Positions 1-6,873 of a stretch of DNA of 11,970 nucleotides are shown one piece after another. Source of the DNA: Deltaproteobacteria bacterium (lineage in GTDB: Bacteria > Desulfobacterota > SM23-61); NCBI GenBank assembly GCA_026388915.1, contig JAPLIW010000621.1, positions 1-11,970 on the forward strand, in the 5' to 3' direction. How positions within the stretch are numbered: position 1 is the first letter of the stretch; the number at the start of each line of letters is the position of its first letter. The position numbers and the translations under genes were made by a program. The notes under the pieces were generated by a model, which saw nothing but the letters and a program-made list of their open reading frames with translations, was not told where the DNA came from and searched no databases.

Positions 1-128
1 TGGGTGTTGCTGCCGGATGGTGCCCATCGGCTGTTGTCTAACACCTCTTCCAAGATTTTTTTGGGTACGGGAGTCGGTTTGAAGCTGCGAATGGACCTTC
101 GGCTGCGGATGGCCTCGAGAATGTTCAT
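1..128 (-). CDS. Nitroreductase family protein, N-terminal part (runs off window)
   Basis: The first 42 residues are visible, beginning MNILEAIRSRRSIRSFKP and ending at APSGSNT. The RRSIR stretch (residues 10-14) followed by F-K-P and the APSGSN motif (37-42) are typical of the N-terminus of FMN-dependent nitroreductases, where these residues contact the FMN phosphate. The ATG at 128-126 follows an AGGAGG ribosome binding site 5-6 bases upstream, which fixes the start. Family members are homodimeric NAD(P)H-dependent flavoproteins with very varied substrates, so no specific reaction can be given. It lies 287 bp downstream of livF on the same strand, separated by a strong GC-rich inverted repeat, so co-transcription is uncertain. 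The family call is fairly secure; the function is not. Confidence 0.8.
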   Translation of the reverse strand, partial: MNILEAIRSRRSIRSFKPTPVPKKILEEVLDNSRWAPSGSNT

Positions 129-261
129 GGTGTCCTCCTGAGTTTTTCCTTTTCAGCCTTAGACTTTGTTCCCAGAGTACCTGTTTGCCCGGTTTCAGGG
201 AACCCGCCGCTCGGCAGAGCCGCAAACCAAAATGGCCATTTTCCCTGGGGCAGGCCCCTCC

Positions 262-313
262 CCGAAATCCCCCCTGCCCCCCTTTACAAAAGGGGGGTTG
301 GGGGGGATTTCGG
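262..313. repeat. GC-rich inverted repeat, complete copy A
   Basis: This is a near-perfect 52-nt inverted repeat. The left arm begins ccgaaatcccccctgccccc and the right arm mirrors it, ending gggggggatttcgg, around a central ttaca loop. A second complete copy lies at 5415-5470 and a left half-copy at 3762-3784, so this is a dispersed intergenic element and not a gene-specific terminator. It has no following T-run on either strand. The rest of 129-415 shows nothing else that I can assign, apart from the nitroreductase ribosome binding site. Confidence 0.85.
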
Positions 314-415
314 CAACGGATCGCCCGTTAGAATATCTTAGCCAAATTTCAAATAAAATGTATTAATGCACTCAGGGCTCATCGCGGACTTTTAGAACAA
401 AGCCCATTAAGAAGA

Positions 416-1154
416 TTAAGCCAAATATGCTTTCCTCAGGCGTTCATCCTGGAAGAGGGTTTCCGGCTTTTCTTCGAATACGATTTTCCCCAGTTTGAGG
501 ACGTAGACCCGTTCGACGATCTTAAAGGCCGCCCGGACATTCTGCTCCACGATCAGAATCCTCCACGATCAGAATCGTCGTCTCCAAGGCCGTGCTCAAC
601 CCGTGGATCTTCTCCATGAGCTCTTTTACCACCAGGGGCGCGAGTCCCAGGGAGGGTTCGTCCAGCATCAGGAGTTTCGGCTGGGACATCATGGCCCGGC
701 CGATGGCCAGCATCTGACGCTCTCCCCCGCTCATGGTTCCGGCTTCCTGGGTGGCCCGGGTGCGCAGGATGGGGAAAGTCTGGTAGACAAGCTCCATGGA
801 CGAATCGATGGCTTTGAAATCCTTCGTCACATAAGCCCCCAACTCCAGGTTTTCCCGGACCATCAAATTCGCAAAGACTCTCCCCCCCTGGGGCACCAGG
901 GCCATTCCCGAGCGTACCCGTTCCCCCGGAGAAGCATGGGTGGACTCTTTTCCCAGGTAGAGGATATGGCCGCCCCAGGCCTTGACCACTCCCAGAAGGG
1001 TCAGCAACAAAGTACTTTTCCCGGCTCCATTGCGCCCCACGACGGCGATCCTTTCCCCCTCTTTGACATGCAGGGAGACTCCTTCGAGCACGGTTTTTTT
1101 AGAATACCCCGTCGAGAGTTGATCAACGGACAGAAGCGGATGAATTTTTTCCAA
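416..1154 (-). pseudogene. livF: livF, branched-chain-type ABC transporter ATPase, frameshifted by a 16-bp duplication
   Basis: This is the second ATPase of a Liv-type (HAAT) importer. Seen: Walker A GRNGAGKS at residues 40-47, signature MSGGERQ at 141-147 and Walker B LLMLDEP at 161-167. The start is the TTG at 1154-1152, two bases after the livG stop, with GGGGGTG upstream. At 545-576 the same 16 bases occur twice in tandem. Because 16 is not a multiple of 3, the frame shifts after ILIVE (residue 198), adds 12 foreign residues and stops at 522 (210 aa). Removing one copy restores a 240-aa LivF with the expected VEQNVRAA continuation and a C-terminus ending RKAYLA at the TAA at 418-416. The lost part includes the switch region after Walker B, so the truncated ATPase is probably impaired. 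It could also be an assembly or sequencing error. Confidence 0.88.
545..576. repeat. Perfect 16-bp tandem duplication inside livF
   Basis: The unit CTCCACGATCAGAATC occurs twice without interruption, at 545-560 and 561-576. Flanking bases do not extend the identity. It encodes the ILIVE region of LivF, and the second copy shifts the reading frame. Confidence 0.97.
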
Positions 1155-1156
1155 AG

Positions 1157-1924
1157 CTACACCCCCAGGTAAATCCGGACCACTTCTTCGTTTGCCAGAA
1201 TCTCGGCCGGTTTTCCTTCGGCGATGATCTTTCCGAAATTGAGGACAATGACCCAATCCGAAATGTCCATCACCGCCTCCATATTGTGGTCGACGAGCAG
1301 GATCGTCTTTCCCCTGGAAACCAGGCCCCGGAGAAGGGACTTGAGGTGTTCGATCTGCTCGTCGGAGAGGCCGGAGGCCGGCTCGTCCAGCAAAAGGAAT
1401 TCCCCGTCCGTGGCCAGCAGCCGGCCGATGGAGACCAGCTTCTGGTCGCCCCAGGAGAGGTTCGCCACCCGCTCTCCAGCCTTCTCGGTGAGGCCCAGGT
1501 AGTCGAGGATTTCGCGGGTCCGTTCCTCCAACGCCCGTTCTTCCCGCCGCAGGATCAGCCGGGGGAGGAAGACGCCCCATAGCCTTTCCCGGCGCTTGCC
1601 CGGCAGGCCGAGGAAGACATTGTCCCAGACCGAGAGCTGGGTGAAGAGGCCGAGGTGCTGGAAAGTTCGGGCCATTCCCAGGGAAACGATATCATGGGGC
1701 TTTTGCTGGGCCAAATCCCGGCCTTTAAACACGATTCGGCCCTCATCCGCGGGCAAGAACCCGGAGATCAGGTCAAACAGGGTGGTCTTCCCCGCCCCGT
1801 TGGGGCCGATGAGGCTGGTCAGGCTTCCTTTCTCCACGAGAAACGAAACGTCTCCGACCGCAAGAAGACCCCCGAAAGCTTTCGACAGGCCGTCCACCCG
1901 GAAAAATGATTGGTCCCGGTCCAT
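1157..1924 (-). CDS. livG: LivG-type ABC transporter ATP-binding protein
   Basis: This is the 255-aa ATPase subunit of a branched-chain amino acid-type (HAAT) ABC importer, a cytoplasmic protein expected to pair with LivF. Seen: Walker A GPNGAGKT at 40-47, Q-loop glutamine in RTFQH near 89, signature LSWGDQK at 156-162 (W-D variant of the more usual LSYGQ), Walker B FLLLDEP at 176-182 and the switch histidine in LVDHNME at 213. The length and the insert between the Q-loop and the signature match LivG, which is longer than LivF. The ATG at 1924-1922 overlaps the livM stop by one base (TGATG), indicating translational coupling. The family often carries aromatic or other carboxylates in environmental bacteria, so the substrate need not be an amino acid. 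Confidence 0.93.
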   Translation of the reverse strand: MDRDQSFFRVDGLSKAFGGLLAVGDVSFLVEKGSLTSLIGPNGAGKTTLFDLISGFLPADEGRIVFKGRDLAQQKPHDIVSLGMARTFQHLGLFTQLSVWDNVFLGLPGKRRERLWGVFLPRLILRREERALEERTREILDYLGLTEKAGERVANLSWGDQKLVSIGRLLATDGEFLLLDEPASGLSDEQIEHLKSLLRGLVSRGKTILLVDHNMEAVMDISDWVIVLNFGKIIAEGKPAEILANEEVVRIYLGV

Positions 1925-2805
1925 CAGCGCACCACCCCCGACGTGATTCGCTCCGGCAGTAACCCCTTGGGACGCAGGCGAAGGAAAATGATCATGAGCG
2001 CTCCGTACAGAATCTCCCGGATGGGAGAGGCAACCGCGGTGGGGACATCGAAGAAACGGAGCATCTCCGGCAGGGAGATCAAAACCGCCGCTCCGATCAC
2101 CGACCCATACACGTTTCCCGACCCGCCGATAATGACCAGGGCCAGGATGAAGATCGATTCATGGATGGTGAAGGTAAAGGGGTCGATATAGGTAATCAGG
2201 CTGGCATATAACGCTCCCCCCACACTGGCGAGCATGGCGGTCACCGTGAAGATGGAAATCTTGTACCGGTTCACGTTCTTGCCGAGGGAGGCCGCCGCCG
2301 CCTCGTCCTCCCGGATGGCCCGGAGGACTTTCCCATAGGGGGACTCGCCCACGCGCCGGGCTACCCATAGACACAGCGCCAGGATTCCCAGGGTGAAGAG
2401 GGCGTACCTCTGGGGTCCCCGGAAAGAAAATCCGAGGATCTCCGGGGGAGGAATTTGGCGGATGCCGAAAGGGCCTCGGGTCAGGCCGATCCAGTTAAGG
2501 AAGATGTTGTAGATGATGATCTGAAAGCCGAAGGAGGCGATCACGTAGTAATCCCCCTTCAATCGGAGGGTCGCCCAGGCCAGCCCCCAGCTCACCAGGC
2601 CCGCGATGGCCATGCCTACCAGAAGAGTCGTAAAAAAATTGAACCCCCATTGGGTGAGCAGGATCGCCGCGGAGTAGGCTCCAATGCCCATGAAAGCGGC
2701 CTGGGCCAGAGAGAGGATACCCGTATACCCAACGGAAAGATTTAACGAAATGGTGAGAACCCCATAGACCGCAATCAGGCTGATCACATAACTAAGATAG
2801 ATCAC
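1924..2805 (-). CDS. livM: LivM-type ABC transporter permease
   Basis: This 293-aa integral membrane protein is one of the two permease subunits of the Liv-type importer. It is hydrophobic throughout. The N-terminal GYTGILSLAQAAFMGIGAY stretch (26-44) is characteristic of LivM, and GKVLRAIREDEAAAASLG (158-175) is the cytoplasmic loop that contacts the ATPases. LVIIGGSGNVYGSVIGA (223-239) is the conserved C-terminal segment. The start is a GTG at 2805-2803. A GAGGGG ribosome binding site overlaps the end of livH, and only three bases separate the two genes, so translation is probably coupled. The end overlaps the livG start by one base. No defects are seen. Confidence 0.93.
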   Translation of the reverse strand: MIYLSYVISLIAVYGVLTISLNLSVGYTGILSLAQAAFMGIGAYSAAILLTQWGFNFFTTLLVGMAIAGLVSWGLAWATLRLKGDYYVIASFGFQIIIYNIFLNWIGLTRGPFGIRQIPPPEILGFSFRGPQRYALFTLGILALCLWVARRVGESPYGKVLRAIREDEAAAASLGKNVNRYKISIFTVTAMLASVGGALYASLITYIDPFTFTIHESIFILALVIIGGSGNVYGSVIGAAVLISLPEMLRFFDVPTAVASPIREILYGALMIIFLRLRPKGLLPERITSGVVR

Positions 2806-2808
2806 GTT

Positions 2809-3702
2809 CTACCCCTCATATCGAGTCATCCGGTGGCCGAAAAATCCCCGGGGTCGGAAGAGAATGAACAAGACCAATACGCAAAAGGTAATGGTGTTCT
2901 TCCATTCGGAAGGAATCTGCCAGATCCCCAGATTCTCCGCGATCCCGATCATGAGCCCGGCGAGGGCCGCGCCGCTGTACGAACCCACGCCCCCGACGAT
3001 CATCGCCACCGTGGCCACCAGAACGGCGTTGACTCCGATGGTCGGCTCTAAACCCTTGTCCACCACGTGGAAAGTGACCGCCACCGCCACCAGGACGGAG
3101 CCGAGAAAAAAACTCACCAGCCGGACCCATTCGGTGGGGATGCCGGTGATGGTTGCGCCCAAGGGGTCGTTTTCGACGGCGCGCATGGCCTTTCCGACCT
3201 TCGTATGACGCATGAAAAGGGTCACGGCCCAAAGGGCAGCTCCGGCGGTTATCACCGTCAGAATATCCAGGGGAGTGAAAGTGAGGAGCCCCACCGGGAT
3301 CCCGTTTTTCAATACCTCGGGAATTTTCACGGTCCGGGGGTCGCTTTTCCAGATCAGTAAAATTAGATTCTGGAGAATGACGTACCCCCCGAAAGAACTC
3401 AGGAGCATTTCCATGGAGCCGGCGCCCATTCTCCGGAGGGGAGAATAGATCACCCGCTCGGCGAGGGCCCCCATGAACCCCGCCAGCAGCACCGCGACCA
3501 GAATGGAAACGGGAAGCGGCCACCCCCATCCCATGGCAAACTGGTACAGGAAATAGCCGGCAAAGACATAGACGCTGGCATGCATGAAATGGAAGATTTT
3601 GGTGGGGGCGAATATGGCGGTGAAGCTGATCCCCAATAAGGCGTAGAGGCTTCCCGCAATGATCCCGTTGATCAGCAGCTGAAGAAAGAGCCAGAACTCC
3701 AT
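2809..3702 (-). CDS. livH: LivH-type ABC transporter permease
   Basis: This 297-aa polytopic membrane protein is the second permease of the Liv-type importer. Seen: the N-terminal INGIIAGSLYALLGIS helix (11-26) typical of LivH, the ATPase-contacting loop GKAMRAVENDPLGATITGI (170-188), and the MIVGGVGSYSGAALAGLMIG segment (234-253) conserved in this family. The ATG at 3702-3700 follows GAAGGG about seven bases upstream. It is the first gene of the compact livHMGF block. Upstream are 443 bp of repeats before the binding-protein gene, and I see no convincing promoter directly in front of it. It probably relies on read-through from the binding-protein gene. Confidence 0.93.
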   Translation of the reverse strand: MEFWLFLQLLINGIIAGSLYALLGISFTAIFAPTKIFHFMHASVYVFAGYFLYQFAMGWGWPLPVSILVAVLLAGFMGALAERVIYSPLRRMGAGSMEMLLSSFGGYVILQNLILLIWKSDPRTVKIPEVLKNGIPVGLLTFTPLDILTVITAGAALWAVTLFMRHTKVGKAMRAVENDPLGATITGIPTEWVRLVSFFLGSVLVAVAVTFHVVDKGLEPTIGVNAVLVATVAMIVGGVGSYSGAALAGLMIGIAENLGIWQIPSEWKNTITFCVLVLFILFRPRGFFGHRMTRYEG

Positions 3703-3761
3703 GAGTTTCCCTTCAAAAGGTGTATAATCATGGTAACCGTGTAGCCTTCTGAAAAGATCTG

Positions 3762-3784
3762 CCGGAAATCCCCCCTGCCCCCCC
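3762..3784. repeat. Left half of the GC-rich inverted repeat
   Basis: The sequence ccggaaatcccccctgcccc, followed by three more C, matches the left arm of the complete copy at 262-313, but no G-rich right arm follows. Seven bases further on the paired-hairpin element at 3791 begins. It looks like a truncated copy. Confidence 0.7.
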
Positions 3785-3790
3785 GAAGCT

Positions 3791-3919
3791 GTGAAAAAAT
3801 TGGTTTTCAGCCGTCACCCCGGTGAAAACCGGGGTCCAGTAAGTTCGTAACACCTTGAAAACACTGGATTCCGGCTTTCGCCGGAATGACGTAAAAAAGA
3901 ACTGAATCGATTTTTTCAC
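3791..3919. repeat. Paired-hairpin repeat ('VIPAKAGIQ' type)
   Basis: Two related 29-nt units face each other, at 3812-3840 and 3863-3891. Both follow the pattern cgtca, a C/G hairpin with a GAAA-containing loop, then ccagt. The first has a CCCCGG/CCGGGG stem and the second a TTCCGG/CCGGAA stem, so the differences are compensatory and the hairpins are kept. Outer perfect 10-bp inverted arms gtgaaaaaat (3791-3800) and attttttcac (3910-3919) bound the element. Translated it gives the RRKPESS and VIPAKAGIQ peptides often mis-annotated as proteins in bacteria carrying this REP-like repeat. It is non-coding. Confidence 0.85.
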
Positions 3920-4060
3920 TCGTTTTCCAATCGAGATGGCTGGCAAAATTTAGATATTTTACGGGTGAAGGGCATGGGAAATATGGCCCCTGCTTTCTTA
4001 AGGGCGACAGATTTATCACCCCAGCAATTTGATAAACTTTTCAAATGGCCAAAGGGTTAC

Positions 4061-4084
4061 GAATCATACAAGACGAGATGATTC
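4061..4084. repeat. Small inverted repeat in the livK-livH gap
   Basis: Perfect 7-bp arms gaatcat (4061-4067) and atgattc (4078-4084) flank a 10-base loop. It sits 13 bp from the 28-bp palindrome at 4097-4124, and both share the word gattcatg. Between 3920 and 4060 I see nothing assignable. Confidence 0.5.
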
Positions 4085-4096
4085 ATGCCCAATTTG

Positions 4097-4124
4097 GTAG
4101 GGGCGATTCATGAATCGCCCCTAC
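4097..4124. repeat. Perfect 28-bp palindrome just after the binding-protein gene
   Basis: The arms gtaggggcgattca and tgaatcgcccctac are exact complements with no spacer, giving a very stable hairpin in RNA. It begins 21 bp beyond the stop of the binding-protein gene in transcription direction. No T-run follows, so it is not a standard intrinsic terminator. It may act as a 3' mRNA-stabilising structure or be a dispersed palindromic repeat. Confidence 0.85.
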
Positions 4125-4145
4125 GACTTTCATGGGCGCCGGACC

Positions 4146-5309
4146 TCATTTCCATTTCACATCCACAAAAACGCCGTTGCGGAATTCGCGGATGACGGCC
4201 CCCGTCGTGGTGATCCCGTCCTGATCAAAGGTCACCGGGCCAGATACCCCCACCCAGCCTTTCAAAGAACGGTAGAAGTCCCTGATTTGCGCGCCTGTCC
4301 TGGCCCCGCTTTTCAGGGCGTCAGCGTAAAGCATCACGGAGTCGTAGCTAAAGGCCGGGAAACTGTAGGGCATGATCTTGAAACGTTCTTTATACTTCTT
4401 CCCAAAAGCCTTCATCCGTTCGGTTCCGTTATAAGGGTCAAAGACGTAATCCGGAGCTTTCAGTCCTTCGATGGCCTCCCCGGCAATCTCGATGGTCATG
4501 GGGCCGGTCATTCCCGGGCCGGACAGGAAAGGAGTTTTCAACCCGATTTGCCTGGCCTTCTTGAGGGCATATCCTAACTCGGCTTCGTGGGCCACGGTGA
4601 AAATGATGTCGGACTGGACGAACTTGATCTTGGTCAGGTGGGTCGTGAAATCCGTCTCCCCCATGTTAATGATCTCGGTGGCAACGATCTTTCCCCCGTA
4701 TTCTTTCTCGAAGATCTGTTTAAAAGTCTGGCCGACCAGCCGTCCATAATCGTTGTTCACATGGATAATCGCCGCCGTCTTGGCCTTCATCCCCTTGACC
4801 GCATATTCCACCGTGAGCGACATCACCACGTCCGCCAGGGGATTCATGCTGAAGAAAAACTGGCCGAGCTTCCTCAGGGGAACGCTTTGGGCGGCGCTGT
4901 TCACCAGGACGACGCTGTTCTGCATCGCAATCGGGCCTGCCGCCATCAATACCGGGGTTACGAGGCTCTCCACAATGGGAACCTTGTCAATATTCACCAG
5001 TTTATTCATGGCTACGAGAGAAACCTTGGGATCCGCCTTTCCATCTTCCAAAATGATCCGGATCTTCTTGCCCCCGATCCACCCGCCCTTTTCCAGATCC
5101 TCCAGGGCCAGCGCGCTGCCGCGAATGAAGTACTCGCCGTACTGCGGGATGGGGCCGGTAACCGGCATCAGAGACCCATACTTGAACTCGTCCTGGGCCC
5201 CGGCGGAATTCTCCAGGCCCACCCAGGCCAGAATCGTGGCCAGGATCATGACTAGGATCCATACCGGAGAAAAGGAACCGCACCATCTCTGGGTTTTCAT
5301 GATTTTCAT
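4146..5309 (-). CDS. livK: Periplasmic substrate-binding protein of Liv-type ABC transporter
   Basis: This 387-aa type I periplasmic binding protein (Peripla_BP_6/LivK-like) would capture the substrate for the LivHMGF importer encoded downstream. A Sec signal peptide is visible: basic residues near the N-terminus (K2-R8), a hydrophobic stretch at about 16-30 and an A-G-A cleavage site at 36-38. The mature N-terminus FKYGSLMPVTGP resembles the start of the binding fold in this family, where the T/S-G-P loop contributes to ligand binding. The start ATG at 5309 has GGAGGGG about five bases upstream, which is better placed than for the in-frame ATG at residue 4. Many homologues next to CoA-ligase genes bind aromatic or other organic acids. 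The ligand here is unknown. The use of livK is at family level only. Confidence 0.9.
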   Translation of the reverse strand: MKIMKTQRWCGSFSPVWILVMILATILAWVGLENSAGAQDEFKYGSLMPVTGPIPQYGEYFIRGSALALEDLEKGGWIGGKKIRIILEDGKADPKVSLVAMNKLVNIDKVPIVESLVTPVLMAAGPIAMQNSVVLVNSAAQSVPLRKLGQFFFSMNPLADVVMSLTVEYAVKGMKAKTAAIIHVNNDYGRLVGQTFKQIFEKEYGGKIVATEIINMGETDFTTHLTKIKFVQSDIIFTVAHEAELGYALKKARQIGLKTPFLSGPGMTGPMTIEIAGEAIEGLKAPDYVFDPYNGTERMKAFGKKYKERFKIMPYSFPAFSYDSVMLYADALKSGARTGAQIRDFYRSLKGWVGVSGPVTFDQDGITTTGAVIREFRNGVFVDVKWK

Positions 5310-5347
5310 TTTTTCCCCTCCTTTTTCATATTTGGGATCTTCTCCCA

Positions 5348-5353
5348 GTTATA
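5348..5353 (-). promoter_or_regulatory. Possible -10 element in front of the binding-protein gene
   Basis: The minus strand reads TATAAC 39 bases before the start codon, a 5/6 match to the sigma-70 -10 consensus. No good -35 hexamer is found at 16-18 bp, so this is weak. Confidence 0.25.
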
Positions 5354-5414
5354 GGGAACGGCCAAAGTAAATTGACATGATCAAAGGCAGCATTTTGAAT
5401 CAAGCCCATACGAG

Positions 5415-5470
5415 CCAGAAATCCCCCCATCCCCCCCCTTTATGAAAGGGGGGCAAGGGGGGATTTCTGG
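5415..5470. repeat. GC-rich inverted repeat, complete copy B
   Basis: A 56-nt inverted repeat begins ccagaaatcccccc and ends ggggggatttctgg. It belongs to the same family as the copy at 262-313, with matching compensatory changes in the outer arm (ccag/ctgg here against ccg/cgg there). It lies in the 318-bp gap between the CoA-transferase gene and the binding-protein gene. Confidence 0.85.
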
Positions 5471-5481
5471 AGATGTTGGAC

Positions 5482-5493
5482 ACATCGCGATGT
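5482..5493. promoter_or_regulatory. 12-bp perfect palindrome near operator-like site 2
   Basis: The sequence acatcgcgatgt equals its own reverse complement. It is 15 bp from the operator-like site at 5509-5525 and lies between that site and repeat copy B. It could be a second protein-binding site or chance. Confidence 0.25.
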
Positions 5494-5508
5494 CACCTTA
5501 TTTTTGTC

Positions 5509-5525
5509 GTTCCATATCGTTGGAC
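5509..5525. promoter_or_regulatory. Operator-like site 2, upstream of the binding-protein gene
   Basis: GTTCCATATCGTTGGAC matches the site at 11143-11159 at 14 of 17 positions without gaps, including an unbroken TATCGT core. It forms an imperfect palindrome GTTCCA-N6-TGGACC. IclR-family operators are commonly palindromes with TTCC/GGAA-like arms, and the only regulator gene here is an IclR member. Assignment to that regulator is inferred. Confidence 0.5.
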
Positions 5526-5627
5526 CCATTGTTTCCGCAACGCTCCAGGCTTTTCCCTTTTCCTCCGTCTTCGCCCAACTGCCGAAGGCACCAATTTCAT
5601 TCACGATAAAACGGCCGGCCCTCTTTC

Positions 5628-6833
5628 CTAAAGAATCACTTTCTTTTCCCGCAGCAGGGCAATCTCGCTTGCCCTATACCCGCACTCCTTTAGAATTTCA
5701 TCGGTATGTTGACCCTGTTGGGGGGGGTTGCGTCGAATTCGGGGTTGCATCCGGGAGAAGGCCAGGGGAAAACCCACCAGGGGGGTCTTTCCCAGGCGGG
5801 GCAGGTCGATTTCCCAGATCATGTTTTGCGCTTTGACCTGGGCGTCCTCCAGGGCTTGATCCACCCGGTTGACCGGAGTCGCGGGTACCCCCGCTTCTTC
5901 CAGGAGCTTCAGTAAAGGCCCCCGGTCGAAGCGGCCGATGGCTCCTTGAACGATCTTTTCCAGCTCCATCCGGTTCTTGACCCGCTCGACGTTGGTCGCA
6001 TATCGCGGATCTTCGGCCAACGAGCCCAACCCGATGGCCCCTGCCAGGCGTCTCCAGAGATTGTCGTTGGCGCCGGCAATGAAAACCCACTGGTTGTCGG
6101 CACAGCGGAAGTTGCGGTATGGAGAGGTGCCCGGAGCGCCGGACCCCAGCGCTTTGGGAACCACGCCGGCCAGCAAGTATCCTTCAGCCTGAAAATTCAT
6201 CAACGCGACTGCGGTGGCCAGGAGCGAGCCGTCGATCCTCTGCCCCAGGCCGGTTCGGGCGCGCTGGTAAAGGGCGGAAACCGCACCCAAGGCGCAGAGG
6301 ACGCCGGTGGTGAGATCCAGGAAAGAAACCCCGCAGCGTACCGGCGGGCCATCGGGTTCGCCGGTGATCGACATGATTCCGGTGAAGGCCTGCATGAGCG
6401 CCTCATAGCCGGCCTCCTGCGCCCGGGGCCCGGTGCGACCGAAGGCCGAAACGGAGCAGTAGATTAACTTGGGGTTCTTCTCGGCAAGTTTCTCATAACT
6501 CAGCCCAAATTCCTCCATCGTGCCGGTGCGAAAGTTTTCGATCAGCACATCGGCGTCTCCCGCCAAACGGCAGATGATTTCCACTCCCTCCGGCGCTTTC
6601 ATATTGACGGCGATTCCGCGCTTGTTCCGGTTATTGACCAGAAACCCCGGCGATTCTCCCTCTTTGTGGGGCGGCCAGGTACGAAGTTCGTCGCCGGTTT
6701 TGGTGTCTTCCACTTTGATGACGTCCGCTCCCATGTCGCCCAGAATCGCGCCGCAAAAGGGTCCGGCCAGTACCCTGGACAGATCGATTACCCGAATGCC
6801 TTCCAGAATCAGATTCGAATCTTTGGTGTCCAT
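5628..6833 (-). CDS. CaiB/BaiF family III CoA-transferase
   Basis: This 401-aa cytoplasmic enzyme is of the usual family length. Family III enzymes move CoA between carboxylic acids through an aspartyl-CoA thioester. Seen: the N-terminal VIDLSRVLAGPFCGAILGD block (15-33), the GADVIKVE block (35-42), NKRGIAVNMK (70-79), and FLDLTTG (171-177), whose Asp173 is at the position of the catalytic aspartate of formyl-CoA transferase. The GTSPYRNFRCADNQWVFIA block further on is also typical. The ATG at 6833 has AAGGA about 10 bases upstream. It follows the IclR gene by 40 bp on the same strand, so it is probably in the same transcript. Donor and acceptor acids cannot be read from the sequence. A racemase function (as in alpha-methylacyl-CoA racemase relatives) is possible but less likely given the context. 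Confidence 0.9.
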   Translation of the reverse strand: MDTKDSNLILEGIRVIDLSRVLAGPFCGAILGDMGADVIKVEDTKTGDELRTWPPHKEGESPGFLVNNRNKRGIAVNMKAPEGVEIICRLAGDADVLIENFRTGTMEEFGLSYEKLAEKNPKLIYCSVSAFGRTGPRAQEAGYEALMQAFTGIMSITGEPDGPPVRCGVSFLDLTTGVLCALGAVSALYQRARTGLGQRIDGSLLATAVALMNFQAEGYLLAGVVPKALGSGAPGTSPYRNFRCADNQWVFIAGANDNLWRRLAGAIGLGSLAEDPRYATNVERVKNRMELEKIVQGAIGRFDRGPLLKLLEEAGVPATPVNRVDQALEDAQVKAQNMIWEIDLPRLGKTPLVGFPLAFSRMQPRIRRNPPQQGQHTDEILKECGYRASEIALLREKKVIL

Positions 6834-6873
6834 ATGGGATCATTTCCTTTTTGGGTAAATCGCCCCTGCAGAC

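Noticed and set aside
166..366. A 66-aa plus-strand frame
   Set aside because: It is mostly the translated GC-rich inverted repeat (PLPPFTKGGLGG) with no ribosome binding site.
603..1172. A 189-aa plus-strand frame opposite livF
   Set aside because: It is antisense to conserved ABC ATPase motifs, with no domain or ribosome binding site.
1155..1580. An open frame continuing upstream of livF to give an apparent 352-aa protein
   Set aside because: The added N-terminal part reads the livG gene in a wrong frame (low-complexity G/R/P-rich) and has no domain. The LivF domain begins at the TTG at 1154.
3728..4019. Two overlapping small frames containing RRKPESS and VIPAKAGIQ
   Set aside because: These peptides are translations of the paired-hairpin repeat, a known source of spurious proteins.
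3762..4124. Possible CRISPR array in the repeat-rich gap
   Set aside because: The repeats are inverted, unlike in length and spacing, and belong to different families. There is no direct repeat-spacer pattern.
4587..5255. A 222-aa plus-strand frame opposite the binding-protein gene
   Set aside because: It is antisense to a clear periplasmic binding protein, has no recognisable domain, and arises from GC-rich codon structure.
5504..5836. A 110-aa plus-strand frame across the gap and the CoA-transferase end
   Set aside because: Half is antisense to the CoA-transferase, half is intergenic, and there is no homology or start signal.
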